Positions 43,201 to 48,258 of a DNA stretch of 64,000 nt are shown here, piece after piece. Under the pieces are notes generated by a model, which ran no database searches, was not told the DNA's origin, and worked only from the letters and a program-made list of their open reading frames with translations. The stretch spans positions 21,149,221 through 21,213,220 of the forward strand of contig OX465105.1 of assembly GCA_949987565.1 (NCBI GenBank), read 5' to 3'. The stretch's first letter is position 1. Every line of letters begins with the position of its first letter. Both the position numbers and the translations under genes were made by a program. The DNA comes from Luidia sarsii (taxonomy: Eukaryota > Echinodermata > Asteroidea > Paxillosida > Luidiidae).

Positions 43201-46200
43201 AGGAGAAGGTGGAGAAAGAGGAGGATGAGGAGAAGGAGAAGGAGAAGGAGAAGGAGGAGGAGGAGGAGGAGGAGGAGGAGGAGGAGGAGGAGGAGGAAGA
43301 GAAGAAGGAGGAGGAGAAAGGAGAAGGTGGAGAAAGAGGAGGATGAGGCGAAGGAGAAGGAGGAGGAGGAGGAGGAGAAGGAGGAGGAGGAGGAGGATGA
43401 GGATGAGGAAGAGGAGAAGGAGGAGCATAAGAAGAAGCAGGATGAGAAGGAGGAGGAGGAGTCAAATTTTTGTTCAATGTGTTTGAATTCATGCGGACAG
43501 TGGAACTGACGGACAGATGGACAGGTGGCAGGCCGGACAGGATGGAGAGTACTATCACATAGGCTCCTTTAAGCCGTGTTCGCATTGGACTTAATGTTGT
43601 CAAACTACCAAGGCTGAGCAAGAGAATGACAAAAATAAATCCCATGCAAACAGGCGGAAAACAACCCTCCCTGTCAACTTACCATGAGCGTGATGTAAAA
43701 CTAACAATGCGAACTTCCGCAACAAATAATCAACATACAAAGCGCCCGCAACGGGCGACATTCTGCCTGTCTTACACGGTGAATTTCTCATTCCACTGTG
43801 GAAGATAAATCCAAGTGCGGACGCACGGTAGAATCGCTTTCAGGAATGTCGCAGTAAGTTACCGCGTGGCCGCAGAAGCAAAAGTCCAATGCGAATGCCG
43901 CTTTAGCTTCCCAGCTTGCAAATAAATGACTTTGGGTTGACTGGTCGTTGCCGTTACCTTCACACTTGAAGACGAAGCTCCTGCTCCCCCGCAGCCAGGT
44001 CATATTGTCAAACCCGATGAGGGTGGTGTCGATGCGTACGTTGGGACCGCTCTTCCACACCCGGTAGACGTCGCTCGGACAAATGCGGGACATCAGCGGC
44101 ACTGAAAGTGCAAAGGGCAGATACAAAGAGTGTTCCGAAAAAAAGGGAAAAACGTGTTCTTGAAACACTGCAACTCTTCTTTTTTTAACTTGCAGGCTTG
44201 GGCTTGGGCTGTTTCTCCATTTCATACCCCCATTGTAAAACTAACTTCCCTGGAGATCCACAGGACAAGAGAACAGTGAGCCGTGCTCTCTATAAGTGTT
44301 CACGAAGAACTTTAGTAATGTGCAAGATTATTGGACTATTTGGGGAAGGCCGCCATCTAAGGGCTTGATAGCTCAGATGGTAAGAGCAAAGGTATGCAAA
44401 ACTGGAGGTCTCGGATGAGACTTGAAGGTTTGCATGGTGGAAATAATAAGTGGAAGGTTTGCGGTGACACCATGTAGCACTTCTCTTTCGAGAAGGAGTG
44501 TGGCTATGAAAAGAGCCGGTAACTCAATGTTTCGGGTATTGTGTCCTCTGCCCATCTCCTGACCAGATATTTTCAGAGCCACACTCCTTCTTGAAAGAGA
44601 AGTGCTACGTACATGGTGTCACCGCAAACCTTCCACAAACCGCAAACCTTCCACAAACCGCAAACCTTCCACTTGGAGTTCTTAAGAACATGTTCCAGTC
44701 CAGTCAAAGCAGTTTTCTATGCCATTTTTCAAAATTGTTCCAAAGTTTCCAGTCACTTTCTCCTTTAATTGTTTAATGTAGCTTGAGAAATCTACAAAAA
44801 AATTGCAAACTGCTTACTGACTGCCAAAGGGATGAGTGCTGTGAACTTTTCTCAAAGGCATTCTGCCAAAAAAACCTTTCTGTGACACATTTATAGTCAA
44901 TCAAAAAGCTCCCCACTGTAGAGACATTCAAAGCACATCACTTACCCCAGCTGGTGAACTCCCATTTCATCTCCACGTAAAAATCAGGTGCCTGTGACGA
45001 GAAGAAGAAAAAACCCAGACAAAACTCAGCTAAAAAACAGACTTGTAATTGAGTTACAAAGTCTCAAGTCTGAGCCTCGAGTTCAAGTCCAACATCCGCC
45101 AGGCTAGATCTGGCTGAGTCTGAGTCACCAGTCACAAAGGTCGAGTCTTGAGTCCAAATTATGAGTCACCTTTTAATCTAGGCCCCCCCAAAAATAGTTC
45201 TGCTTCCGGTTACCCGACCGAACCTATTTCTAGCCTGCGACCCTAATCTTTTGGTCAGGAAACAATGATGATAAAAATTCAATGTGTAATTTGATCATTT
45301 TATTATTACCCTTAAGGCTTGAACACATGCAGATGCCTCCAAATGATTGTACACAAAAACAAAAAAATTCCCTACCTGCCTACCCTATTTTGAAATGCCA
45401 TGTAATCGAAAGCAAAACTAATTTTTTTTGCCTTATAATGCTGTGTTGGGAAGACATTTCCCAATTTGGGACTGTGTTTTCAAACTGCATTTACTGGCAC
45501 AGTGGAACATCGCTATAAGTATAACGAACATCCCAGGATCCATGAAAATTGTTTGGTATAGCAGTCGTTCGTTATAGCAGTTGCTGCCGCATATCCACGG
45601 ATGCATACGTTGGGAGCCAAAGGGTATGTTTGTTATAGCCAAATGTTTGGTATATCGGCATTCGTTATATCGGCGTTCGATGTTCCACTGTAATGGGTCT
45701 CCTCACACAGTGCATCAATTAAGATTGTCTCAGGGTATTACATTAAACATTTTGCCATCTGCTCAGTGACTAAAATGACCCACAAACAAATCTAAAAAAA
45801 AAAAGTTGATTGCCCGGCATTGCCCAAAACCAGACTATAAGGTTAAGGGCTCAGGAAAGAAGAGGATATGAGATAGGAAGGGACCCGGGACGGCTAGAGA
45901 TAGGAATTGACATTCCTCCTAAAAAGGGCCGGTGGAAAACATGAACCAGGAAGGGAATTCCAGAGGAAGGCAGAACGTGGGAAAAAGCTATTCTGATACC
46001 TCTTTGTTCTACACCTTGGGAGAGACAGAGTGTACGGGTGGGAGAAAAACCATTGGATCAATCTATATCTCTGTGGAGACAGGCAGAGTACACACTGCCC
46101 CGAAACGTTGAGTTGCCGGCTCTTTGGCAACGGAAAATCTTCGACTGGACCGCGAATCAAGACTCACTTGGCGGAGTTTCTCCAGCAGGAATGGGATGCC

Positions 46201-48258
46201 GGAGATCCTGGAGGTGGCGCGCTGGTGGTCGCGGTGCTGGAGAACCGTCTGGACAATCTCCGGATCGCCTGTGCTGATGGCCTCCTGCAAGACTGGTTGA
46301 ACGAAAAGGAATCACTGTGACTCTAGGCAATCCGCCTGGGAAAGTCTACGAGGAGGGACAGGAGGAGGTGGGGAGTGGGAGGAGGGGAGGGGGAGGAGGA
46401 GGGGGAGGAGTGGGAGGGGGGGGGAGGAGGAGGAGGAGGAGGGGGGAAGGAGGTGGAGAGAGAGGAAAGAGGGGAGGATTGGGAAGATGAAGAGGGGAGG
46501 GCAGAGGCAGGGACAAGGACAGAGACAGAGAAAGACATGAGAGAGAGACTGACACAGCGACAGAACCAGAGGAAGAGACAGAGCCAGAACAAGACAAAAA
46601 ACAGAGACAGAGAAATAGAGACAGAGAAATAGAGACAGAGACAGAGACACAAACAGTGACTGAGTCGGAGACAGAGACAGAACCAGAGAAAGAGACAGTG
46701 ACAGAGAAATAGAGACAGAGACAGAGACAGAAATAGAGAAGGAGAGAGAGAGAGAGAGGGGGAACTCCACCTACAGGAACTCATATGGAGGGGACCGGTT
46801 AAGGCAGCTTTTTTTAGAGCAAGCATCGATGGGTGTTCACCCGATGCATCAAATTCAATGAGGGTCTGACCTATTACAGTGTAGATGTATCATAATAAGC
46901 ACTGTGTACTCAGTACTGTTCTCGATTGCCTGCATTATGAAGGTTGTGGAGAGCGCTGGAGCGTGGAGAATCTTCCAGCATGCAAACCTTCAAATCCCAT
47001 CTGCACTAATGCACGTACCATTCCAACCGTCCTTGTTCTCAAAGCTGACTTGGGCTTTGTGCCGCAGGAGGATTCGCACGCTCTCCAGGTGACCCAAGGT
47101 CACGGCGAGGTGAAGGGGCGTGCGGCCCCGAGGGTCTACAGCTTCCACGTCATCCTGACAAGCAGCAAATAATAAAAAACACACAGCGACTGCTCAACCA
47201 CGGATTATCATGGGAATGATTTGTGTACATCTATCTTACAAAAATACAAGCGGTGACAAGACGGAGGCTGCGGTTACCCCCAGAACTGTGGGGTTCTACG
47301 TCGTCCACTGCTCTCCCGACCGGAACCCCACAGATAACTATGCTTTTTTCCCATAGGCTTCTGTGTAACGTTCACAAATGCTGTGGCATAGGGATCAGCA
47401 GGTTCAGCATAACTCATAAAATACTGCTTCATTTGGCCCAAGATTTCTAGCAAATGTGGTTTACATACCACGCACCTGTGTGCAACTGTCCATGTGGCAA
47501 AAATGTGTCGATTTCCCTCCAAAAATGGGCGAAAACCTCCCGGTTCGGTTGCAACATTCATACGGCAGCTCCGTAACTGACAGTCTGGTCCCCTGTAGTA
47601 TGGTATAGCGGCTAGCTGCGAAGACGTACAGGGGACCAGACTGCCAGTTGCGGCGCTGCCGTTTGGATCTTGCGACCGAACCGGGAGGTTTTCGCCCATT
47701 TTTTTGGGGGGAGGGGGGGAAATCGACACATTTTCGCCACATGGACAGTTGCACACAGGTGCGTGGTATGTAAACCACATTTGCTAGAAATCTTGGGCCA
47801 AATGAAGCAGCATTTTATGAGTTATGCTGAACCTGCTGATCCCTATGCCACAGCACTTGTGAACGTTACACAGAAGCCTATGGGAAAAAAGCCTAGTTAT
47901 CTGTGGGGTTCCGGTCGGGAGAGCAGCGGACGACATAGAACCCCACAGTTCTGGGGGTAGGACTAGGGTAGGCTGTGGTGTCACAAGGAAAGCAACACGG
48001 TGACAATCTTGTCACTGCATCACCTCTGTGTCACCTCGTCACTCCATCCACGACCCTCACGCTGTCGTCAGTGACATGATCAGAGGCATGATTAAACTTT
48101 AGTCTAGAGTCTTCGGTCTAGGGATGGCATAACGGTAAGCCTACCTGATTCGACTCCAGCAATCGATTCAGGGTGCCGATGTCATTCTGCCACACCGCCC
48201 AGTGAATGGGGAACTGCTTCTCCAGCGATGCAGCGTCGGATTTCTTCGATTCTGCCAT
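21914..48258 (-). CDS. ANKRD13: ANKRD13-family ubiquitin-binding ankyrin protein, 13 exons
   Basis: Exons (minus, 5' to 3'): 48258-48145, 47154-47019, 46292-46168, 44991-44946, 44101-43958, 42790-42607, 27307-27156, 26744-26665, 25657-25472, 24960-24858, 24428-24049, 22975-22914, 22211-21914. They join at GT-AG borders with matching phases to 669 codons plus TGA; vertebrate family members have about 590-630. Ankyrin repeats cover about residues 15-115 ([12 protein letters not shown] at 45-56). The conserved central ANKRD13 domain (Pfam GPCR_chapero_1) covers about 126-440, with [23 protein letters not shown] and HFAKLRDF. The C-terminus holds four ubiquitin-interacting motifs: [46 protein letters not shown]. 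Family members bind Lys63-ubiquitin chains on membrane receptors during endocytosis. Which paralogue (A, B or D) is unresolved. The start codon lies in AACCATGG. A Pro-Gly run sits before the first UIM. Intron 6 is 15.3 kb and contains two other genes. Confidence 0.95.
22367..22412 (-). repeat. Family E repeat fragment
   Basis: The minus strand reads CCTTTGAGAAAGGTCC, TGCTA, GGATC, GACACTTCAGGCCC. The A-rich box is mutated (GACAC for GAAAC). Confidence 0.6.
22646..22877. mobile_element. MITE family C copy 3
   Basis: Starts GGGGCCAATCTTATAGAGCT and ends GCGGCTCAATGGAATTGGGC. It lies in ANKRD13 intron 12, ending 37 bp from exon 12. Confidence 0.75.
22914..22975 (-). CDS. ANKRD13: ANKRD13 exon 12 (62 nt)
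   Basis: Too short for simple ORF detection. It was found because exon 11 ends in phase 0 and exon 13 needs a donor exon ending in phase 2. The acceptor is CATCAACAG and the donor GAAAG then GTGAGT. It encodes [20 protein letters not shown] plus two bases of Arg, giving LLERAIQESL across the junction, which is the expected UIM. Confidence 0.88.
23066..23188. mobile_element. Copy of the 40787-41135 outer element without insertion
   Basis: AGGCCGTGTCCGAAACGGGC and CTACGGCTATTGTCTTCGCA match 40787-40845. It contains a single CATAG (near 23152) at the point where the 40787 copy is interrupted, so it represents the empty site. Confidence 0.65.
23190..24048. other. ANKRD13 intron 11, with family E fragment
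   Basis: Intronic. A family E core fragment lies at 23759-23805 (CTGCCTTTGAGAAAGATCC, then GTCAGGCCCACT), followed by the AGTCAGTAAGCAGTT tail seen in other copies. Nothing else is recognised. Confidence 0.5.
24049..24428 (-). CDS. ANKRD13: ANKRD13 exon 11 (Pro-Gly run, UIM 1)
   Basis: The acceptor is TTTCGGCAG and the donor GACCAG then GTACGG. It encodes [16 protein letters not shown], the end of the conserved domain. A lineage-specific Pro/Gly/Met run follows, and then [13 protein letters not shown]. Residues 424-550. Confidence 0.94.
24510..24820. repeat. 8-bp minisatellite (ACCAACAG-like), degenerate
   Basis: Tandem 8-mers (GCAGACAG, ACCAACAG, ACTGACAG, GCCAACAG). It fills most of ANKRD13 intron 10 and has the same unit as the larger array at 25725-26575. 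Confidence 0.88.
24858..24960 (-). CDS. ANKRD13: ANKRD13 exon 10
   Basis: The acceptor is GTCTGTGCAG and the donor AAATTG then GTAAGT. It encodes [18 protein letters not shown] and FPVKI, a highly conserved family segment (residues 390-424). Confidence 0.95.
25472..25657 (-). CDS. ANKRD13: ANKRD13 exon 9
   Basis: The acceptor is CTTGGCCAG and the donor GAGCAA then GTCAGT. It encodes residues 328-389 with [16 protein letters not shown] and [16 protein letters not shown], family signatures. Phase 0 at both ends. Confidence 0.95.
25725..26575. repeat. 8-bp minisatellite (ACCAACAG), about 100 units
   Basis: Units are ACCAACAG, ACTGACAG, AAGAACAG and ATGAACAG, plus an ACAGACAC variant, in mixed higher-order order. 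The array occupies about 85% of ANKRD13 intron 8. Because 8 is not a multiple of 3 and few units carry stops, all minus frames are open (Val-Cys-Trp-Ser repeats), which is an artefact. Confidence 0.93.
26665..26744 (-). CDS. ANKRD13: ANKRD13 exon 8
   Basis: 80 nt. The acceptor is TTCACTTCAG and the donor CAAGGG then GTGAGT. It encodes [20 protein letters not shown] and a short tail, equivalent to the family PLQSLLG segment. Confidence 0.9.
27156..27307 (-). CDS. ANKRD13: ANKRD13 exon 7
   Basis: The acceptor is TCGTTGCAG and the donor AAGCAGA then GTGAGT. Residues 250-301 contain [14 protein letters not shown] and [12 protein letters not shown]. It is the exon immediately 3' of the 15.3 kb intron that holds the FREP genes. 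Confidence 0.94.
27478..28693. repeat. 19-bp satellite, about 64 copies
   Basis: Tandem CTCAGTCTCCTGAGGACGA. Variant units are clustered: a block of units with ACTGAG (27625-27770), units with CCCGAG (27830-27900), units with GTGGAC near the left, and shortened units near 28415-28445. Each unit contains CTCAG and CTGAG arms. It starts 170 bp upstream (in transcript sense) of exon 7. Confidence 0.95.
28895..29082 (+). mobile_element. MITE family B, 3' half
   Basis: Shares TTTGAGCTAAAACCTTTGCA and the terminus ACCAATGTTGTATAGGACCT with 16685-17038. The left end is replaced by other DNA. Confidence 0.75.
29336..29505 (+). repeat. Family D repeat copy
   Basis: GAGATTTGAAG, GGTTTGCGGTGACACAATG and GTGTGGTTCTGAAAAAAACC, followed by a partly decayed terminal hairpin (AACAGTGTACCGGTACTCTG). 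Confidence 0.65.
30208..30215 (+). promoter_or_regulatory. TATA-like box upstream of FREP copy 1
   Basis: CATAAATA, about 230 bp before the start codon, conserved at the equivalent place in the second copy (32804-32811). The transcription start is unknown, so this is a tentative call. Confidence 0.3.
30442..31431 (+). CDS. Secreted PAN/apple-like plus fibrinogen-domain lectin, copy 1
   Basis: An intronless gene of 329 codons. Residues 1-20 form a signal peptide ([10 protein letters not shown]..., hydrophobic to LVHPAQ). Residues about 25-100 hold a PAN/apple-like module with Cys 25, 56, 60, 66 and 78. A fibrinogen C-terminal domain follows at about 113-329, with its usual four cysteines (118, 148, 272, 285), [18 protein letters not shown] and GEFWLGND. 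The calcium-site motif is DKDND (262-266), followed by NCA. Such proteins (FREPs, tachylectin-5, ficolin-like) bind acetylated sugars on microbes outside the cell; function here is inferred. N-glycosylation sites are seen at N89, N176 and N243. The start is the ATG before the signal peptide; shorter upstream ATGs are out of frame. It lies in antisense inside ANKRD13 intron 6. Confidence 0.92.
   Translation: MLKFGLIVLCSMLALVHPAQVQPQCRNRPRVFYAAENRKLLASAFWETSVTSPVVCVSYCHAHDNCHSVNYDKDNRICQMYDTTRLETNFSRVYHYNSVYYDADEGTPLLSAPPYGDCASLLEAGFSESSVYTIAPMGYDGQGLEVYCDMISGGGGWLVIQRRQDGSVDFYRNWDNYSEGFGNLYGEFWLGNDHLRRLTESGVTWKLRVDLEDWESQSAWAEFGIFKIQGVDFRLEVGSYNSNSTAGDSLELHNGKMFTTKDKDNDNYNGNCANLRHGAWWFKSCFSSHLNGEYQQGILESHSNIIWIKWKDGDGLKKTSMKIKPVSAM
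31527..31532 (+). promoter_or_regulatory. Poly(A) signal of FREP copy 1
   Basis: AATAAA 96 nt after the stop codon. In the second copy the equivalent position reads AAAAAA. Confidence 0.55.
31581..31949 (+). mobile_element. MITE family A copy 3
   Basis: TTAA then AGCCCCTACACACTTTGTTA at the left; AATGTTGTGCTATCCCT then TTAA at the right. It was inserted just downstream of FREP copy 1 and is absent after copy 2, so it probably postdates the gene duplication. Confidence 0.85.
31954..32570. other. Spacer between FREP copies
   Basis: AT-rich, no gene recognised. The duplicated upstream block of copy 2 begins near 32570 (compare 29985). Confidence 0.45.
32804..32811 (+). promoter_or_regulatory. 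TATA-like box upstream of FREP copy 2
   Basis: CATAAATA at the position equivalent to 30208-30215, in a duplicated upstream region. Use as a promoter element is unproven. Confidence 0.3.
33032..34027 (+). CDS. Secreted PAN/apple-like plus fibrinogen-domain lectin, copy 2
   Basis: An intronless gene of 331 codons, a tandem duplicate of 30442-31431 lying 1.6 kb away in the same orientation. The signal peptide, PAN-like module and first two thirds of the fibrinogen domain are almost identical; I saw few changes, such as Ser to Leu and Leu to Phe in the signal peptide, Pro to Ser at residue 30, and Asn to His at 243. From residue 267 on, the two differ often: copy 2 has [10 protein letters not shown] where copy 1 has DNYNGNCA, then further changes ([22 protein letters not shown]). 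All fibrinogen cysteines and the DKDND calcium motif are kept. It is probably functional, with different ligand preference as an inference. Confidence 0.92.
   Translation: MLKFGLIVLCLMFALVHPAQVQPQCRNRSRVFYAAENRKLLASAFWETSVTSPVVCVSYCHAHDNCHSVNYDKDNRICQMYDTTRLETNFSRVYHYNSVYYDADEGTPLLSAPPYGDCASLLEAGFSESSVYTIAPMGYDGQGLEVYCDMISGGGGWLVIQRRQDGSVDFYRNWDNYSEGFGNLYGEFWLGNDHLRRLTESGVTWKLRVDLEDWESQSAWAEFGIFKIQGVDFRLEVGSYNSHSTAGDSLELHNGKMFTTKDKDNDLRTGNINCANLRHGAWWFKYCFSSHLNGEYKQGELESHSNILWRTWKGEVGLKKTSMKIKPVSAM
34230..34660 (+). pseudogene. Remnants of a third FREP copy
   Basis: 34240-34440 resembles the FREP upstream region (TTTCTTTCCACAAAGCTAGAA, then CCCTGTACCTGTATGCCC). 34490-34541 then matches the last codons of the gene (CCTCCATGAAAATCAAACCT to TAA) and the 3' flank GGATTGGAAAAAGCAATGG. 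A further piece at 34620-34660 matches early coding sequence (TTCAGCATTTTGGGA). Nearly the whole coding region between is deleted, and the order of pieces is scrambled. Confidence 0.75.
34728..34902 (-). mobile_element. MITE family A, partial and decayed
   Basis: Contains ATCCAGCATATGCATAAAAT and TTTCAGCTCAATCCGTCAAC, as in the family A interior, ending AATGGTGTAGGGGTTTTAA. Confidence 0.6.
35085..35260. repeat. Family E, two copies as a perfect 45-bp inverted repeat
   Basis: Arms 35149-35193 and 35201-35245 are exact reverse complements with a 7-nt spacer. Each arm holds TGAGAAAGGTCC, TGCTA, GGATC, GAAACGTCAGGCCC. The family tail (AGTAAGCAGTTTGCAAC on the minus strand) continues left to about 35090. 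Confidence 0.85.
35265..36055. other. ANKRD13 intron 6, nothing recognised
   Basis: AT-rich intronic DNA with no exon, RNA gene or clear element. Confidence 0.35.
36056..37700. repeat. Diverged tandem repeat of about 180 bp
   Basis: The motif GAAGAAATAC, then TTTTTCATGAAC, then GGCATCTA, then AGAGAAATTGA, then AATGTGTGGAATTTG recurs with a period near 180 bp (clearest at 37050, 37215, 37398 and 37580; weaker near 36080-36290). A SINE and a TAA microsatellite interrupt it at 36414-36560. Confidence 0.7.
36414..36492 (-). mobile_element. tRNA-derived SINE copy 4
   Basis: Minus strand: GATAGCTCAGATGGTAAGAG, then GGTCTTGGGTTCAAGTCCCC, then ATCCAGTCAAAG. Confidence 0.78.
37713..37942. mobile_element. 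Long-TIR MITE family G, complete copy
   Basis: 230 bp. The ends AATAGACCGATTACGCGACC and (inverted) AATAGACTGATTGTGCAACC start arms of about 75 bp running to CATCTCATTTGGT. Confidence 0.85.
38361..38532. mobile_element. 172-bp MITE with 24-bp TIRs
   Basis: TACGGGTGAATCACAATAGT at the left, inverted TACGGGCGATTCACAATAGT at the right, both followed by GCGC. No target duplication was found. Confidence 0.8.
38545..38578. repeat. Perfect 15-bp hairpin, 4-nt loop
   Basis: TTCACTGGTAGCCAG, CAAA, CTGGCTACCAGTGAA. It lies 12 bp beyond the MITE at 38361-38532. Confidence 0.9.
38580..39450. other. ANKRD13 intron 6, nothing recognised
   Basis: No supported gene. The 113-codon open frame at 38765-39106 has no family resemblance or splice context. 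Confidence 0.35.
39445..39555 (-). mobile_element. tRNA-derived SINE copy 5
   Basis: The tRNA-like part is 39530-39458 on the minus strand: GGCCGGATAGCTCAGATGGG ... GGTTTAAGTCCCGGTCCAGTC, with the GGGAAGGCCACCATCTATGG flank to the right. Confidence 0.82.
39996..40215. repeat. MITE C fragment joined to family D fragment
   Basis: 39996-40110 holds GGGGCCAATTTCATAAAGCT and GCTTAAGCG pieces of family C. 40112-40215 holds AGATTTGCGGCGACACAATG and AACGCAACGTTTCGG of family D. Confidence 0.55.
40787..41135. mobile_element. MITE (AGGCCGTGTCC ends) carrying a nested insertion
   Basis: Outer ends AGGCCGTGTCCAAAACAGGC and inverted AGGCCGTGTCCGAAACGGGC. The interior is split by a second element at 40881-41102. 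Confidence 0.8.
40881..41102. mobile_element. Nested foldback element with 5-bp TSD CATAG
   Basis: Ends GCCGTTTTCTAAATGAAGGC and inverted GCCGTTTTCGAAATGAAGGC. It is flanked by CATAG at 40876-40880 and 41103-41107; the uninterrupted homologue at 23066-23188 has one CATAG. Confidence 0.8.
41900..41992 (+). repeat. Family D fragment
   Basis: GCCGCGGCGACACTGTGTTA, GTCACCTCTTGCGAGATGGC and TTTGGCTCTGAAAAGTTCC match the family D middle. Confidence 0.55.
42059..42132 (+). tRNA. tRNA-like sequence (Ser/Leu-like), probably a repeat head or pseudogene
   Basis: Acceptor arms CAGCTCG and TGAGCTG pair over 7 bp. An A-box-like TGGTCAAGTGGTTGAG and a good B-box (GGGTTCGAATCCC) are present. The anticodon stem does not pair well and the long variable arm expected of Ser/Leu is absent, so I doubt it is a working tRNA gene. 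Confidence 0.35.
42607..42790 (-). CDS. ANKRD13: ANKRD13 exon 6
   Basis: The acceptor is CCCGCCTCAG and the donor TTCACGAG then GTAAGG. Residues 189-250 include [17 protein letters not shown] and [18 protein letters not shown], family-conserved. It precedes the giant intron. Confidence 0.95.
42795..43480. repeat. Polypurine GAG/GAA/GGA array
   Basis: About 680 bp of (GGAGAA)n, (GAGGAG)n and similar words with some 190-220 bp higher-order duplications (AAGGAGAAGGTGGAGAAAGA occurs at least three times). It sits in ANKRD13 intron 5, immediately upstream of the exon 6 acceptor in transcript sense, where it reads as a long polypyrimidine tract. Confidence 0.93.
43958..44101 (-). CDS. ANKRD13: ANKRD13 exon 5
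   Basis: The acceptor is CACTTTCAG and the donor TGTGAAG then GTAACG. It encodes [20 protein letters not shown] and [15 protein letters not shown], typical of the family (residues 141-189). Confidence 0.95.
44343..44770 (+). mobile_element. tRNA-derived SINE copy 6, split by a family D element
   Basis: The 5' half (44343-44415) reads GGGAAGGCCGCCATCTAAGG, then GATAGCTCAGATGG to GAGGTCTCGGAT. The 3' half resumes near 44692 with GTTCCAGTCCAGTCAAAGC and the CATTTTTCAAAATTGTTCC tail. The intervening 44417-44685 is a family D foldback copy. Confidence 0.75.
44417..44685. repeat. Family D foldback copy inserted in a SINE
   Basis: The left arm has GTGGAAGGTTTGCGGTGACA, CCATGTAGCACTTCTC; the right arm is inverted, followed by three tandem CCGCAAACCTTCCACAAA units. 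Confidence 0.75.
44946..44991 (-). CDS. ANKRD13: ANKRD13 exon 4 (46 nt)
   Basis: The acceptor is CTCGTCACAG and the donor TGGG then GTAAGT. It encodes [15 protein letters not shown], the start of the conserved central domain. Confidence 0.94.
45500..45690. mobile_element. pogo/Tigger-like MITE
   Basis: CAGTGGAACATCGCTATAAG at the left and inverted CAGTGGAACATCGAACGCCG at the right, with repeated TTCGTTATA motifs inside. The terminus resembles CAGTGGAAC(C)TCG ends of pogo-class elements. 191 bp, non-coding. Confidence 0.75.
45894..46082 (-). pseudogene. LINE ORF2 C-terminal fragment in ANKRD13 intron 3
   Basis: The minus frame reads [20 protein letters not shown] and ends NVNSYL then stop. 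The FFPR-x-x-x-x-WNSLP signature is the common C-terminus of CR1/L2/Jockey-type retrotransposon proteins. Only the last 60 or so codons remain. Confidence 0.7.
46168..46292 (-). CDS. ANKRD13: ANKRD13 exon 3
   Basis: The acceptor is TTCAACCAG (an in-phase choice over the nearby TTGCAG) and the donor CGCCAA then GTGAGT. It encodes [20 protein letters not shown], an ankyrin repeat, and FLLEKLRQ. Confidence 0.92.
46330..46765. repeat. Polypurine tract in ANKRD13 intron 2
   Basis: GGGAGGAGG at the left changes to GAGACAGAGACAGA at the right. It begins about 40 nt upstream (transcript sense) of the exon 3 acceptor, where it reads as pyrimidine-rich. Confidence 0.9.
47019..47154 (-). CDS. ANKRD13: ANKRD13 exon 2
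   Basis: The acceptor is GCTTGTCAG and the donor GGAATG then GTACGT. It encodes [19 protein letters not shown], a canonical ankyrin repeat, then ENKDGWN. Confidence 0.95.
47275..47959. mobile_element. 685-bp foldback element with arms of about 320 bp
   Basis: TACCCCCAGAACTGTGGGG at the left and its exact reverse complement at the right; inverted similarity continues to the centre near 47610. It occupies most of ANKRD13 intron 1. Open frames on both strands are mirror images of each other and are not genes. Confidence 0.9.
48145..48258 (-). CDS. ANKRD13: ANKRD13 exon 1 (start)
   Basis: The ATG lies in TTAACCATGG. It encodes 38 residues including [20 protein letters not shown], the first ankyrin-like helix pair, and ends TCGAATCAG before GTAGGC. 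Confidence 0.93.

Noticed and set aside
42487..43645. Lys/Glu/Arg-rich and Ser/Leu-rich frames on both strands
   Set aside because: Products of the GAG/GAA array in ANKRD13 intron 5; only 42607-42790 (minus) is coding.
46312..46826. Ser/Leu-rich minus frames
   Set aside because: Polypurine tract in intron 2, no conserved motif.
47274..47960. 168- and 96-codon related frames in intron 1
   Set aside because: They are mirror products of the two arms of the foldback element.
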